NCBI GenBank assembly: GCA_016709845.1
Contig: JADJMA010000004.1
Coordinates: 181,424 to 245,423, forward strand
DNA length: 64,000 nt
Direction: 5' to 3'
Source of the DNA: Flammeovirgaceae bacterium
GTDB lineage: Bacteria; Bacteroidota; Bacteroidia; Cytophagales; Cyclobacteriaceae
Within the stretch, counting starts at the first letter, position 1; each line of letters opens with the position of its first letter. The position numbers and the translations under genes were made by a program. Below, piece by piece: positions 10,023 through 19,731 of this stretch. The notes below the pieces were generated by a model, which was not told the DNA's origin, searched no databases, and saw only the letters and a program-made list of their open reading frames with translations.

Positions 10023-10892
10023 CTAAAAATTTTGCAACACCAATTCAATTGGCTGATCCAGATATACCAGATTATAATTGATTTGTTTTTCTAACATCCA
10101 GGCGCGCGATTCCGCCAACCACTCTTGCATGCGCTGTTGATAAGCTTTCTGTTCTGAAAAAGAATCTGCTTTAGTTCGAGCTCCAGTTTCAAGATCTTCA
10201 AATGTAAATGAGCCTTGATAGTTAAATGTGGATTCTGTCTTACCGAGCAAATGAAAAACGATCACTTCATTACGAGAAGTTTTTAATCGAGATATAAATT
10301 GATGAATGTCTCGCGTTTCATCATATAGATCGGTAACAAAAATGATCATCTCTTTTCCATGATGATCAAATAATTGTTCAATGCTATGGCCTTTCTCCCA
10401 CACCCCTTCACTTTTTACCTGAATCAGCTCATTAAGGAATCGTAAAAATTGTTGTTGCTCAAATCGTGGCAGCACACTTTTTATCTGCTGATCATTAACG
10501 GCAAACAATCCAAACGTATCACTTTGCTTTCGTGCCAGGTACGCCAATGCCGCAATCATCACCTTGGCATATTGCATCTTGCTCACACCATTCTCCATGT
10601 AAGCCATGGACTTGCTCGCATCCAACATAAACTTAACCGTGATGTTGGTTTCAATCTCTGCTTCCTTGATGTAGTAGCGTTCGGTACGAGCAAACATCTT
10701 CCAATCTAATTGTCGCAAATCATCACCGGGTTGATAACTTCTGTACTGACTAAACTCCTGCCCCGCACCAACAGATTGACTTTTGTTGCTGCCACTCATA
10801 AAGCCTTCCACAATAATACGCGCGACTAACTCAAGCCCACTTACTGTGTGCAGTACGGAAGGATTGAGTAGTTCTCTGATGCGCGCGTCCAT
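10023..10892 (-). CDS. DUF58 domain protein with vWA-like fold
   Basis: 289 residues from ATG 10892 (the TTG upstream is less likely). The DUF58 signature is clear: GQEFSQYRSYQPGDDLRQLD, then a MIDAS-like DASKS metal-binding motif. Proteins of this type are the usual partners of MoxR AAA+ ATPases. The start codon overlaps the MoxR stop by one base (TGATG), implying translational coupling. Cytoplasmic, no signal peptide. Confidence 0.9.
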   Translation of the reverse strand: MDARIRELLNPSVLHTVSGLELVARIIVEGFMSGSNKSQSVGAGQEFSQYRSYQPGDDLRQLDWKMFARTERYYIKEAEIETNITVKFMLDASKSMAYMENGVSKMQYAKVMIAALAYLARKQSDTFGLFAVNDQQIKSVLPRFEQQQFLRFLNELIQVKSEGVWEKGHSIEQLFDHHGKEMIIFVTDLYDETRDIHQFISRLKTSRNEVIVFHLLGKTESTFNYQGSFTFEDLETGARTKADSFSEQKAYQQRMQEWLAESRAWMLEKQINYNLVYLDQPIELVLQNF

Positions 10893-11899
10893 CAAATACC
10901 TTTTCGAATGGAAATGTTTTCCAGCAAATGAGTGGTTACAGCATCGGAAGTAACTCCTTCCGACTCTGCTCTAAAATTCATGAGAATGCGATGCCTTAAC
11001 ACGGGGTAGGCCATATGTCGAATATCATCTTGTGTAACTGCAAAGCGTCCACTCAATAATGCGCGTGCTTTAGCAGTAAGAATCATGGCCTGCCCTGCGC
11101 GCGGACCTGCACCCCAACGTACCCATTCTTTTACAAACTTCACTTCGCTATGACTTGCGCGTGTAGCACGCACCAGATTGCTTACCCATTCGACTAACTC
11201 CGCGTTGATATGAACATCGCGAACTAATTTTTGGGCTTCCAAAATTTTACTTCCCTCCAGCACATGTTGAATAGCGGCCGGTCTTTTTCCTGTTGTGCTT
11301 TCAAGAATTGAACGTTCTTCTTCGGCTGTTGGATAACTTACTTTAATATAAAGAAGAAAGCGATCGAGTTGCGCTTCTGGTAGCGGAAATGTTCCCGCTT
11401 GTTCAATTGGATTTTGTGTAGCCAGAATAAAGAAAGGTCGCTCCAGCGGATACGTTACCCCCGCATACGTCACTGAAAACTCCTGCATGGCTTCAAGTAG
11501 CGCAGCTTGTGTTTTAGGTGAGGTGCGATTGATTTCATCGGCTAAAATAATGTTAGCAAAAATGGGCCCCTTATTGAATTTGAAAATCCGTTTTCCTGTT
11601 GTATGATCTTCTTCCAAAATTTCTGTGCCTATAATATCGGTTGGCATTAAATCAGGCGTAAACTGAATGCGCTTGAATTTTAATTCAATAGCTTCGGACA
11701 GCGAGCGAATCATTAAGGTTTTCGCAAGACCCGGAACTCCTTCCAGCAAAGCATGTCCTCCTGCTAAAAAAGTAATCAACAGTTGATCAATAATTTCCTC
11801 CTGACCAACAATCACTTTTTTGATTTCCTGTTTCAACTTGTTCAATCCGGCAATAATTTCTTGCACAGATTTTTCTACGGTTGCTAATTCCTGATTCAT
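10892..11899 (-). CDS. MoxR-family AAA+ ATPase
   Basis: 335 residues. Walker A GVPGLAKT, Walker B ILADEINR, and the MoxR sensor region ATQNPIEQAGTFPLPEAQ are all intact. MoxR proteins are chaperone-like ATPases that act on vWA or DUF58 proteins to mature or activate enzymes or envelope complexes. Located 9 bases after the DUF4159 gene and coupled to the DUF58 gene. Confidence 0.95.
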   Translation of the reverse strand: MNQELATVEKSVQEIIAGLNKLKQEIKKVIVGQEEIIDQLLITFLAGGHALLEGVPGLAKTLMIRSLSEAIELKFKRIQFTPDLMPTDIIGTEILEEDHTTGKRIFKFNKGPIFANIILADEINRTSPKTQAALLEAMQEFSVTYAGVTYPLERPFFILATQNPIEQAGTFPLPEAQLDRFLLYIKVSYPTAEEERSILESTTGKRPAAIQHVLEGSKILEAQKLVRDVHINAELVEWVSNLVRATRASHSEVKFVKEWVRWGAGPRAGQAMILTAKARALLSGRFAVTQDDIRHMAYPVLRHRILMNFRAESEGVTSDAVTTHLLENISIRKGI

Positions 11900-11908
11900 A
11901 TCTTTATT

Positions 11909-12535
11909 TTAACTCGTCAATGCGTACATAATTATATTCACGCTAAAGCGCGTGTTATCAATTCTATAGAAGCGTTTATTTCTAAAATCATAATCCCACT
12001 CGCACCCATAATCTTTATTACTATATAAAACACCAATCCGATTGTTTACTTCAATGGCTTTTAAATAGTCGTGTACAATATCATCGCCCCAGCCATTTAG
12101 TTCTTGCGATGTAGTAGGCGGACCATCGAACTTAAAGAAGATGGAATACAGCGGGTGGGTGTTCGGAATTTTCTTCAACGCGGTTGCTCCAAAAATTCGT
12201 TCCATTTGCGATTCGAATGATTTAGCAAACAGACCATCAATGTCGTGATTACAATCATCGACAAATACAAACCCACCATTGTTTATATACTTCTCAAAGT
12301 TTTCACGCTCCTGCGCGGTGAACTCCACTAATTTATGCCCACTGAGATAGCAGAACGGACAGCGGAAAAGGTCTTCACTACTTAAGGAGACAATATTCTC
12401 ATTCGTATCCACCTTAAGTGTAGTGTATTCAATCAACGAATTCAACACATTTACAGGCATGCGCTGATCCACCTCCCAATCGCCCGATTCATATTGCAGG
12501 CGTGTAAAAAAGAACTTATTGCTATCGAAACTCAT
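11909..12535 (-). CDS. DUF4159 domain protein, first gene of the MoxR operon
   Basis: 208 residues. DUF4159 features: FTRLQYESGDWEVD at the start, LFRCPFCYLSGH, a GGFVFVDDCNHD segment and a GWGDDIVHD segment. No signal peptide is seen, although some relatives are exported. Function unknown; the family regularly heads MoxR-DUF58-BatA operons in Bacteroidota. Confidence 0.85.
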   Translation of the reverse strand: MSFDSNKFFFTRLQYESGDWEVDQRMPVNVLNSLIEYTTLKVDTNENIVSLSSEDLFRCPFCYLSGHKLVEFTAQERENFEKYINNGGFVFVDDCNHDIDGLFAKSFESQMERIFGATALKKIPNTHPLYSIFFKFDGPPTTSQELNGWGDDIVHDYLKAIEVNNRIGVLYSNKDYGCEWDYDFRNKRFYRIDNTRFSVNIIMYALTS

Positions 12536-12651
12536 TGCCTAATGTTACCCCAAACAGAACCGCAATTTTGCTTTTTAAAACGATCAATCTGAGGATTCTT
12601 TGCCCGAATTATATGAACGGAAAACTATATCTAAGGTATCTCTAACCCTTG

Positions 12652-12734
12652 TTACGTTGAGCTTGTCGAAACGTAAATCACTTCTTTTGCTCTCGAAACT
12701 GGCTTCGATATCCCGATAGCTATCGGGACAGTTT
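12652..12734. repeat. Intergenic Bacteroidota palindromes
   Basis: Two inverted repeats upstream of the DUF4159 gene: 12652-12676 with arms TTACGTT / AACGTAA, and a nested structure 12696-12734 whose core TCCCGATAGCTATCGGGA (12711-12728) is a perfect 18-base palindrome enclosed by AAACTG (12696-12701) and CAGTTT (12729-12734). Similar cores recur in many Bacteroidota genomes (general knowledge). The rest of 12536-12836 holds only the terminator below. Confidence 0.75.
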
Positions 12735-12782
12735 GACATTCATTGTCTGTTTTTAGAGATTCCCTCCATCTATGTATTCAAA

Positions 12783-12818
12783 AATAAAAAAGTCCCCGAA
12801 ACTGATTCCGGGGACTTA
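12783..12818 (-). terminator. Rho-independent terminator after TldE copy 1
   Basis: On the minus strand AAGTCCCCG / CGGGGACTT (9-bp stem, 10-base loop) followed by a T-rich tract, 19 bases past the TldE stop. Confidence 0.9.
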
Positions 12819-12836
12819 GAAATCTATTCAAGCCTA

Positions 12837-14171
12837 CTACACCGCGTCCGACAAGCTCGAGAATGTAAAATCTCTTACCTTAAGCGGGGGTAGCAAATAA
12901 TTCTGATTCGATTCAACGCTCACCGTACGCTCAACTTTACCCAGTTCTTCCAGGTTGTTGAGCATAATGATCGGGCTTTCGTTGAACCTGAAGTTTTTAA
13001 CCGGATACTGAATCTTTCCGTTTTCAATATAAAACGTACCATCGCGGGTTAAGCCTGTTAACAAGAGTGATTGTGGATCAACATCGCGGATATACCACAA
13101 GCGTGTTACCAACACACCTTTTTTAGTTCCGGCAATTAATTCCTCTAGCGATTTTGTGCCACCTTCCATAATAGCCCCATCAGGTCCAGGCACTGCTTTC
13201 ACACCTTTCTTCTCGGCCCAATAGCGTGAGTAAGAAAGATTTTTTATCACACCTTTTTCTATCCACGACACTTTTTCTTGTGGTCGGCCATCACCATTCC
13301 ACGTGCTGGTCGGTAAGTCGGGATTGAGCGGATTGGAATAAATATTCACGCGCTCATCAACCAGCTTTTCACCAAGCCGCGTGCCGCCACCTGCCTTGCT
13401 CAAAAAGCTTCGGCCTTCATCGGCTTGCCGTGCATCTAATCTAAAAAAGACGTTCTCCAATAAAACGGCTACGGCTGCCGGCTCCAAAATAACAGTGTAT
13501 TTACCGGGCTCAATGGCTTTCGCTTCCGCAGATTTCAACGCTTTCTCGGTAGCAATTTGAGTAGCTTTTTTTGTGTCCAACTTTGTTACATCATTATAGC
13601 CGCGCGTAGCATATCCCGACCCACGACCATCTTCCGTGCGCACCGTAACAGAAAAATTTGTATTGGTAGATGTGTTGTACGCAAACAATCCTTTAGAGTT
13701 CATCATGGCCGCAAAGCCTGCATTGTCTTCCAAAAAGCCTGCAGCTATTGCCTTGCCTGCTTTGGCTACCTCTAAACTCTGAGCAACCAAATCGGAACGC
13801 AATCTGGGTGTTATATCCGCAGTAGCCTTTACGTAGGTTTTTGGTTCAGCATATTTCTGTGGTCCTAAGAATGAAACATACTCAGGATTTTCCGGAGCAA
13901 GTTGGGCTAGCTCTTCTGATCTGCGAACTACTTTTTCAAGAGATGCATCATCGAATTCATTAATGGTAGCTACTCCCGATTTCTTTCCGTACGCGGAGGA
14001 AACCACCAATTGACTTTGACTCACTTTGCCGCTGGTAGAAACTGCATTGCGTGCATAGCGGATGTTTGCACTATCCGTACCACTAAGATTTACCTCGCAT
14101 TCATCTGCTTTTGAATAGCTCAGTACTTTTTTTAGTAAAGTCTGGGCTTCGTCTTTTGTAAGTATAGGCAT
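12837..14171 (-). CDS. TldE/PmbA-like metalloprotease subunit, copy 1
   Basis: 444 residues, intact. The U62/TldE(PmbA) family subunit without the HExxxH motif; conserved family stretches include IEPGKYTVILEP and the C-terminal RDGTFYIENGKI. In characterised systems TldE pairs with the TldD zinc subunit to degrade or trim unfolded peptides, modified peptides or antitoxins. The gene begins 4 bases after TldD copy 1, so the two are co-translated. No signal peptide is present, in contrast to its TldD partner, whose Tat-like start predicts export. Confidence 0.9.
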   Translation of the reverse strand: MPILTKDEAQTLLKKVLSYSKADECEVNLSGTDSANIRYARNAVSTSGKVSQSQLVVSSAYGKKSGVATINEFDDASLEKVVRRSEELAQLAPENPEYVSFLGPQKYAEPKTYVKATADITPRLRSDLVAQSLEVAKAGKAIAAGFLEDNAGFAAMMNSKGLFAYNTSTNTNFSVTVRTEDGRGSGYATRGYNDVTKLDTKKATQIATEKALKSAEAKAIEPGKYTVILEPAAVAVLLENVFFRLDARQADEGRSFLSKAGGGTRLGEKLVDERVNIYSNPLNPDLPTSTWNGDGRPQEKVSWIEKGVIKNLSYSRYWAEKKGVKAVPGPDGAIMEGGTKSLEELIAGTKKGVLVTRLWYIRDVDPQSLLLTGLTRDGTFYIENGKIQYPVKNFRFNESPIIMLNNLEELGKVERTVSVESNQNYLLPPLKVRDFTFSSLSDAV

Positions 14172-14175
14172 AGTA

Positions 14176-15813
14176 TTATCCGATATTTCGTGCTGTGTTG
14201 ATTACATTAATTCCATTGAAACGAGTAGTGGGTGATCCGTGCGAAACCGCACTGATCTGACCCGGCTGTCCTTTACCATCAAAGAAAGAACCCATCATGG
14301 CATAATCACTCTCATCCGCCAGATCGGTACACGAGTTCCAGAACTCCTGTGTATTCGATTGATAGGCAACATCTTTGAGCATGCCTGCGATTTTTCCATT
14401 CTTGATTTCATAAAATAATTGTCCTCCGAATTGAAAGTTGTAGCGTTGCTGATCGATAGAGAATGAACCGGCACCTACAATATAAATTCCTTTCTCCACA
14501 CCTTTGATTACATCTTCAGCGCTGCGTTTTACTTTATTCGGCTGCAATGAAATGTTGGCCATGCGTTGAAACTGGATACTACTCCAGTTGTCAGCATAGC
14601 AGCAGCCTTGTGATGCATCCAACCCAAGGATGTGAGCCTGATCACGTATCACTTGATAATTAACAAGAACACCATCTTTAATAATATTCCACTTACCACA
14701 CGGCACGCCTTCATCATCATACCCTACAGCTCCTAATGATCCTGCCTGGGTTTTATCCGCAACGATATTTACCAGCTTACTTCCAAACTGAAATTTTTTA
14801 GATTCCCATTTATCTAAAGTAAGAAAACTTGTTCCTGCATAGTTGGCTTCATAACCTAATACCCGATCCAGTTCGGAAGGGTGACCAACAGATTCGTGAA
14901 TGGTTAATCCCAAATGTCCGGGCTCAAGAACCAAGTCGTACTTACCGGGCTCAACTGTTTTTGCTTTCATCTTTTCACCGACTTGTTGGGCGCCCATTTG
15001 TGCGTCTTCCAACATGTCGTATCGGCCTTTGTATAACGTAGCTACTCCTTTTATTTTATTCTGAGGTCGTGCGTTGAGATATTCATAACCCATCCCCATA
15101 GGAGCACTCAAGGCATTTCGTGTTTCAAATTTTCCTGTAGCCTTATCTATTTTGGTGATGAAGAATGTTGGCCAGATGCGATGAACATCCTGATCGATAT
15201 ATGAACCGTCTGTGGATGCGAAATACTTTTGTTCATTTACACTGAAAAGAATCGAGTTGATGTAATCGGCACCACCTTTAAGGGCCGCATCATTTACACT
15301 CATCAGAAGATCCACTTTTTCTTTAATAGGAACTTCAAATGAATTTTTTTCGATAGGTGTTTTCCAGCTTACTTCGCCAAATCCTTTTTGAGGCGCCAGC
15401 TGAACAGGTTCTGAAAGCAATCTTGAATTTTCTTTTGCAATGGCAACGGCCGTCTCAGCTGCTTTCGCGATGGTGTCTTTGTCCATTTTATCGGTAGCTG
15501 CAAAGCCCCAACTTCCATTGGCAAGAACACGAATACCCATTCCATAGGATTCGGTATTGACAATGTTCTGCACTTTGTCCTCACGCGTAACAACAAATTG
15601 ATTCAGGTACCGACCGATGCGCACATCGGTGTACGTGGCGCCTTTGCTTCGGGCGGCATTTAAGGCAACATCGGCTAATTGTTTTTTTAGCGCAACATCC
15701 ACCCGCTCAAGCGCACGTGCCGGATCGATGGGATTACCCATTACCGGAATTCCAGGGAGCATGGTGGCGGCTGCACCCATGCCTGTTAGGTAAATAAAAT
15801 CTCTGCGTTTCAA
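14176..15813 (-). CDS. TldD-like zinc metalloprotease with Tat signal, copy 1
   Basis: 545 residues, intact. The N-terminus MKRRDFIYLTGMGAAA has a twin-arginine motif (RRDFI) followed by a hydrophobic stretch. The zinc-binding HESVGH (HExxxH) is present inside GLTIHESVGHPSELDR. A Cys in WNSC near the C-terminus might be the third ligand, although in E. coli TldD the ligand Cys lies in a different context. The only copy of the three in this window without a break. Start of the D1-E1 operon. Confidence 0.9.
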   Translation of the reverse strand: MKRRDFIYLTGMGAAATMLPGIPVMGNPIDPARALERVDVALKKQLADVALNAARSKGATYTDVRIGRYLNQFVVTREDKVQNIVNTESYGMGIRVLANGSWGFAATDKMDKDTIAKAAETAVAIAKENSRLLSEPVQLAPQKGFGEVSWKTPIEKNSFEVPIKEKVDLLMSVNDAALKGGADYINSILFSVNEQKYFASTDGSYIDQDVHRIWPTFFITKIDKATGKFETRNALSAPMGMGYEYLNARPQNKIKGVATLYKGRYDMLEDAQMGAQQVGEKMKAKTVEPGKYDLVLEPGHLGLTIHESVGHPSELDRVLGYEANYAGTSFLTLDKWESKKFQFGSKLVNIVADKTQAGSLGAVGYDDEGVPCGKWNIIKDGVLVNYQVIRDQAHILGLDASQGCCYADNWSSIQFQRMANISLQPNKVKRSAEDVIKGVEKGIYIVGAGSFSIDQQRYNFQFGGQLFYEIKNGKIAGMLKDVAYQSNTQEFWNSCTDLADESDYAMMGSFFDGKGQPGQISAVSHGSPTTRFNGINVINTARNIG

Positions 15814-16120
15814 ATTGATGGAATTTAAAGTTTAACGGTTACTCAACAATACTTAGTAAGACGATCAGAATCTAAAAAGGTTCTGTAATTCGAGTTAGTA
15901 ATTTAATACTGACCGTGCAAATACTTGTTCCATTTCGGACTTTATTATTCAAAATTCTCAAGGTATAGAGGTTGCTTATTTCCCCTGCCTTTGCTGGTGT
16001 TCTTCACCAACAAAGTTTAATCCTTTGCATGTTGGTCAAGAAGGCCAACATGGAGGACTTGAGAACCTCTTGAAAGTTTACACTAGAGAAAATTACTTTT
16101 TTATTAAAAAGAGTAAGATT
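15814..16120. repeat. Intergenic region with two AAGAA-loop hairpins
   Basis: 307 bases with no gene. Two hairpins: TTGCTGGTG-TTCTT-CACCAACAA (15991-16013, one mismatch) and CATGTTGGTC-AAGAA-GGCCAACATG (16028-16052, one G-T wobble). On opposite strands both show an AAGAA pentaloop on a GTTGG-containing stem. A shorter GAGG/CCTC repeat follows at 16053-16069. The region separates TldD copy 1 from the end of the caspase operon and may serve as a termination or mobile-repeat site. Confidence 0.7.
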
Positions 16121-16873
16121 TTAAACATTTTTCAGCAGGATCAATTTTGCAATGAATCGCAATATATTTTCGGGGGTTTGATCTGCAACAAATGGAATCT
16201 CTTGCTTCGTATATAATAGCAGCAGGTAATTTACTTCCACTTGATTTTCGGAAGTAACTTCATAATCCAACGCTTTCGATTTCGGAAATTTATAAGTTAC
16301 GCTTCCTTCAAGTTTCTCTTGTCGCTCAAGTTTATTTGGAAAAATTACCCCACTCTCTTTCTCACTTAAAATAAAGATCGTAAGAAATCCATCCTTCCAA
16401 GGTTTAATTTCAAAAGTTAATTTGTCGGGAGAAAGGTAGCTTTCTCGCACCCCTTTAACCTCCATATTAAATCCCGGGTCTTTGGTGTTCTTGTGAATGG
16501 ATACCGTAGCATCTATCCAAACCTCGTAAAGTACGTTGCCAAATTCGTTTACTCTTTTCTCTTCTTTAACAACGGAGAATGCTGAAATTTCGCCTGAGAT
16601 ATCTACCGTTGTTAACGACTCAAAAATTTCTTTGAGTTGCATTTGATTCTCCGATTTGTACAACACATTGGACTCCGCAACATATTCCGGAACCCCTGCT
16701 TTTCTCAAAGCCTCAACCTTTGCTTGATTAATAGCATTTTCGCGAGCCTGAACAGGAGTAATGTCGTTTGAAATCACCCATTCCCCTTTAATACTTTCTA
16801 ATCTTCTCGTTTCTTGTCCATTAGAAACGATTGCAACAAATAAAAGCGTGATTATAATTAAGAATACTTTCAT
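16121..16873 (-). CDS. Secreted protein with DUF4384-like domain, third gene of caspase operon
   Basis: About 250 residues from ATG 16873 (MKVFLIIITLLFVAIVSNGQ, a signal peptide); the upstream ORF start at 16909 is less likely. The C-terminal half (KPWKDGFLTIFIL, VIFPNKLERQE) resembles DUF4384, a domain of surface or caspase-associated proteins. The N-terminal part has an LPP20-like pattern (ITPVQARENAINQAKVEALRK). Its start is one base after the caspase stop, so translational coupling is likely. Confidence 0.65.
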   Translation of the reverse strand: MKVFLIIITLLFVAIVSNGQETRRLESIKGEWVISNDITPVQARENAINQAKVEALRKAGVPEYVAESNVLYKSENQMQLKEIFESLTTVDISGEISAFSVVKEEKRVNEFGNVLYEVWIDATVSIHKNTKDPGFNMEVKGVRESYLSPDKLTFEIKPWKDGFLTIFILSEKESGVIFPNKLERQEKLEGSVTYKFPKSKALDYEVTSENQVEVNYLLLLYTKQEIPFVADQTPENILRFIAKLILLKNV

Positions 16874-16874
16874 T

Positions 16875-18565
16875 CTAGTTTTGAATTTTCCACGACAACC
16901 ATTTTTCATCTAAGTCTGGCGCAACCAGCACCTGCGGGGTTTGTCGTATCCCATTTTCGATTAAAGACGATTTAGGGATCTCACTTTCTAAAAATACTTT
17001 TAATTGTTCAAGCGTGAGCTCTCCCTTCGTTTCCCTTAATTTTTTCAATACATAATAGGTGAACAATCCATGAGATTCCTTTTTAAGCGGCAATGATACC
17101 TCTTCGCCACTGGTGGCTGTAAAGGCCACTATATTGCCTTCCACAATTTCTCCCTTTGGTTTTACTTTTACCGTGCGTGCCGCCAGCAAACCATTTTCTC
17201 CACGACCACCGCCACTGAAACAGGCATCCAGAAAAACAAGTGTTTTGCTAGCCTTTGAAGACGCCAGTTTAGCATATAAATCTTTCAGGCTTATAGCATC
17301 TTTGAGATTAGCCGCGGTAACATCTACGGGTATAAGATACCCTTGATGAGTTTCCATATCAGGAAGTCCGTGACCGGCATAGTAAAAATCAATTCAGCAT
17401 TAGGAGTTAACTTCACCAATTCAATAACTCGTTCAAGTTCTCTGCTCATCTGTCCGCGCGTTGCATCTGTTAAAATAAAGGTGTGTTTATCCGGAACGCC
17501 TAACGTTTTTACTACATATTCTTTAAACACTACGGCATCATTACGAGCAAATAATACATTCTGATCGGATTGTAAACCCATTTGATATCTTTTATAATCT
17601 TCATTTCCAATGATTAAGGCAAAGCGATTGTCGTTAGGAGTTCCTATAACAGGAATACCCACATCCACATCAGACGTTAAAGAAACATTGTCTATTTGAA
17701 CCGCCTGGTCAAATTGACCTGAAACAATTATTGTTTGTGCTTGTAAAAGGTTTTGCTCTAATGAAACGCTCAGCGCCCGGTTATCACCATATTTATTGTA
17801 ACTCTCCGTAACCAATACTTGAATGGGTATTTCGGGCAGCACATATTTCTTATTTGCGAAAAACTCGTATACCAAATTTTTTGTCTCATTGGGTTTTAGT
17901 CGATCAATAGTAAAATTTGTTTCACTGCCTGGATAAATGTTTTCAGGGTTACTAAAACTTACGGCTATATTTGTAGCGTCTCCCTGACCTCTATTTTGCA
18001 AAACAATCCCTAACGAAATTATTTGCCCCAATTTTATTTTACCACCCTCATTCGTTCCAAACTTATAGTCTGCAATGGTTACTACTGGATTTTTAAATTT
18101 TTGGGTATTAAATGAAATTCGGATGGGATCAGAGTCAAAACCATTTCCTTCTCTAATCTGTATCTCAAGTTCGGACTTTCCTGATTCGAGAGACAAGGTT
18201 GCTGATAACGGAATACTCACGATGGTGTTCTTACCTGAGATAAGATTTCCAATTTGATATTTTCTTGGGACCTCTATACCCGTAATGGTGCCAACCGGAG
18301 CGATTTCCGCAACAAGATTATACCCATCCCCTTTACCTAAATTTGATAGGGTGAAAGCAATAACTGCTTTTTCGCCACCATCAAGAATGCTGTTGCGATT
18401 CCCGTTTTGATCAGAAAATGAGATGGACGTTACTTCCAAATTAGCCGGTGCCGTTGGTTTGGGCACTTTTGATATATAAACTTCTTTGGATGGACTTTTC
18501 CCTGATTGGCCAAAGCTTTCTATTGAAAATAGTATACCTATTAATAACAGTTTAAATGTTTTCAT
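16875..18565 (-). CDS. Secreted caspase-like (peptidase C14) protease with Ig/CARDB-like N-terminus (one frameshift)
   Basis: 563 residues after one frameshift near 17388 (T run, one T lost). Signal peptide (MKTFKLLLIGILFSIESFGQ), then two beta-sandwich repeats of CARDB type to about residue 300, then a C14 domain from about residue 315 (FALIIGNEDYKRY). The catalytic His is in YYAGHGLP, recovered once the frame is corrected, and the catalytic Cys is in FLDACFSGGG. Both dyad residues are present, so activity is plausible. Caspase-like proteases of this type cut after Arg or Lys (orthocaspases) or process partner proteins. Located between an outer-membrane-barrel gene (12 bases upstream) and a DUF4384-like gene. 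Confidence 0.85.
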
Positions 18566-18577
18566 CGAATTGAATGG

Positions 18578-19501
18578 CTAATTAAATCGTATACCAAGTC
18601 CAAAACTAAATCCTAACGTCTTTATGTTTCTTGTGATATTATTATCGAATTGTGGATTTGTTATAAAGTAATCCATGCCTATGAGGAGATTCGTTTTATA
18701 ATTCATATTAAATCTAAAGGCAGTCCCCAGGTTTGTGGTTAGTCCGCCCGCATTTTTATCTGAACCATAATCATTGAAGAAAACGGAATTATCCGAAAGT
18801 GCGTAAACGTATGTTTGAGAATAGCCAATCATTGGCCGGATATCCCAAACAATTGCTTTCGTCAAGGGGAAAGAGAAAAGTGGCCCAACGGTAAACCCAA
18901 AATTATACCATGTAGTTTCATCGTAGGAAAAATTATATAAGCCAGTGTCTGAGTACCTGAACGTGCTCGTAATCCCAATGACCTTCCTGAATCTATACGA
19001 ATAGGAAAGATCGAAACTAACGCCTCCCTGCTCCAGATCATCCGTAGGTATTCCTCCAGATGTTTTACCAAAAGAACCAATCGGACCAAAAACGCCCATC
19101 AAAACACCAAAGTAACCTTTATCTTGTGGTAGTGGGATTTTTATTATTGTTGAATAAGTTTTTGCAATTCTTACCTCAACGTGAATATTTCCTTTCAATT
19201 CGCTTCTATCGTTCAAAACATCCCAGGTAATGGATTTATCGCTACCACACAATTCTTTGTATAAGTTTCCGGTAACGCTGGTTGCCTCAGCATATTTACT
19301 TCCATCAAAGTAGAATAATTTAATATCGTACGCTTTGTCACTGGCGCAATTAAATAGGTCATACGTAACCGTTATTTTATTTTCGTTTATAGAAAAATCA
19401 ACATTCTTAATATTTTGAGAATACATAATCTGATAGCAGAATATTCCTATCAGGATTAAAATTGTTCGGCCTGGCCGAGATGGTTTAGAATAGCTTTTCA
19501 T
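18578..19501 (-). CDS. Outer-membrane beta-barrel-like protein, first gene of caspase operon
   Basis: 307 residues from ATG 19501 (MKSYSKPSRPGRTILILIGIF, signal peptide); the frame extends to 19522. After the signal an Ig-like domain (FSINENKITVTYDLFNC, ITWDVLNDRSELKGNIHVEV) carries two Cys that could form a disulfide. The rest alternates hydrophobic and polar residues with many aromatic strands and ends in GFSFGLGIRFN, typical of outer-membrane barrels. No family name can be assigned with certainty. It is the promoter-proximal gene of the caspase operon. Confidence 0.65.
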   Translation of the reverse strand: MKSYSKPSRPGRTILILIGIFCYQIMYSQNIKNVDFSINENKITVTYDLFNCASDKAYDIKLFYFDGSKYAEATSVTGNLYKELCGSDKSITWDVLNDRSELKGNIHVEVRIAKTYSTIIKIPLPQDKGYFGVLMGVFGPIGSFGKTSGGIPTDDLEQGGVSFDLSYSYRFRKVIGITSTFRYSDTGLYNFSYDETTWYNFGFTVGPLFSFPLTKAIVWDIRPMIGYSQTYVYALSDNSVFFNDYGSDKNAGGLTTNLGTAFRFNMNYKTNLLIGMDYFITNPQFDNNITRNIKTLGFSFGLGIRFN

Positions 19502-19672
19502 TATAGATAGAGCTAAAAGCAAGGATAAGGATCCTAACGTTAAATAGCGCCTTAAAATACAGAAACAACCATGTTACAGTATCAAGCCTCATTGATTTTA
19601 TTTTGATCCTATAAATCCCTTGTTTGGTGAGCCATTAATTTTTTATTTGTGCTTGTTAAATACTATTTCCCC

Positions 19673-19708
19673 TAAAAACAAGATCCCCAAGCTTGCGCTC
19701 GGGGATCT
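19673..19708 (-). terminator. Rho-independent terminator after TldE copy 2
   Basis: AGATCCCC / GGGGATCT arms (19681-19688 and 19701-19708) with an inner AAGC/GCTC part, followed on the minus strand by TTGTTTTT. It ends the D3-D2-E2 transcript. Confidence 0.85.
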
Positions 19709-19731
19709 CAAAATCAAACAAAAATTCTATA

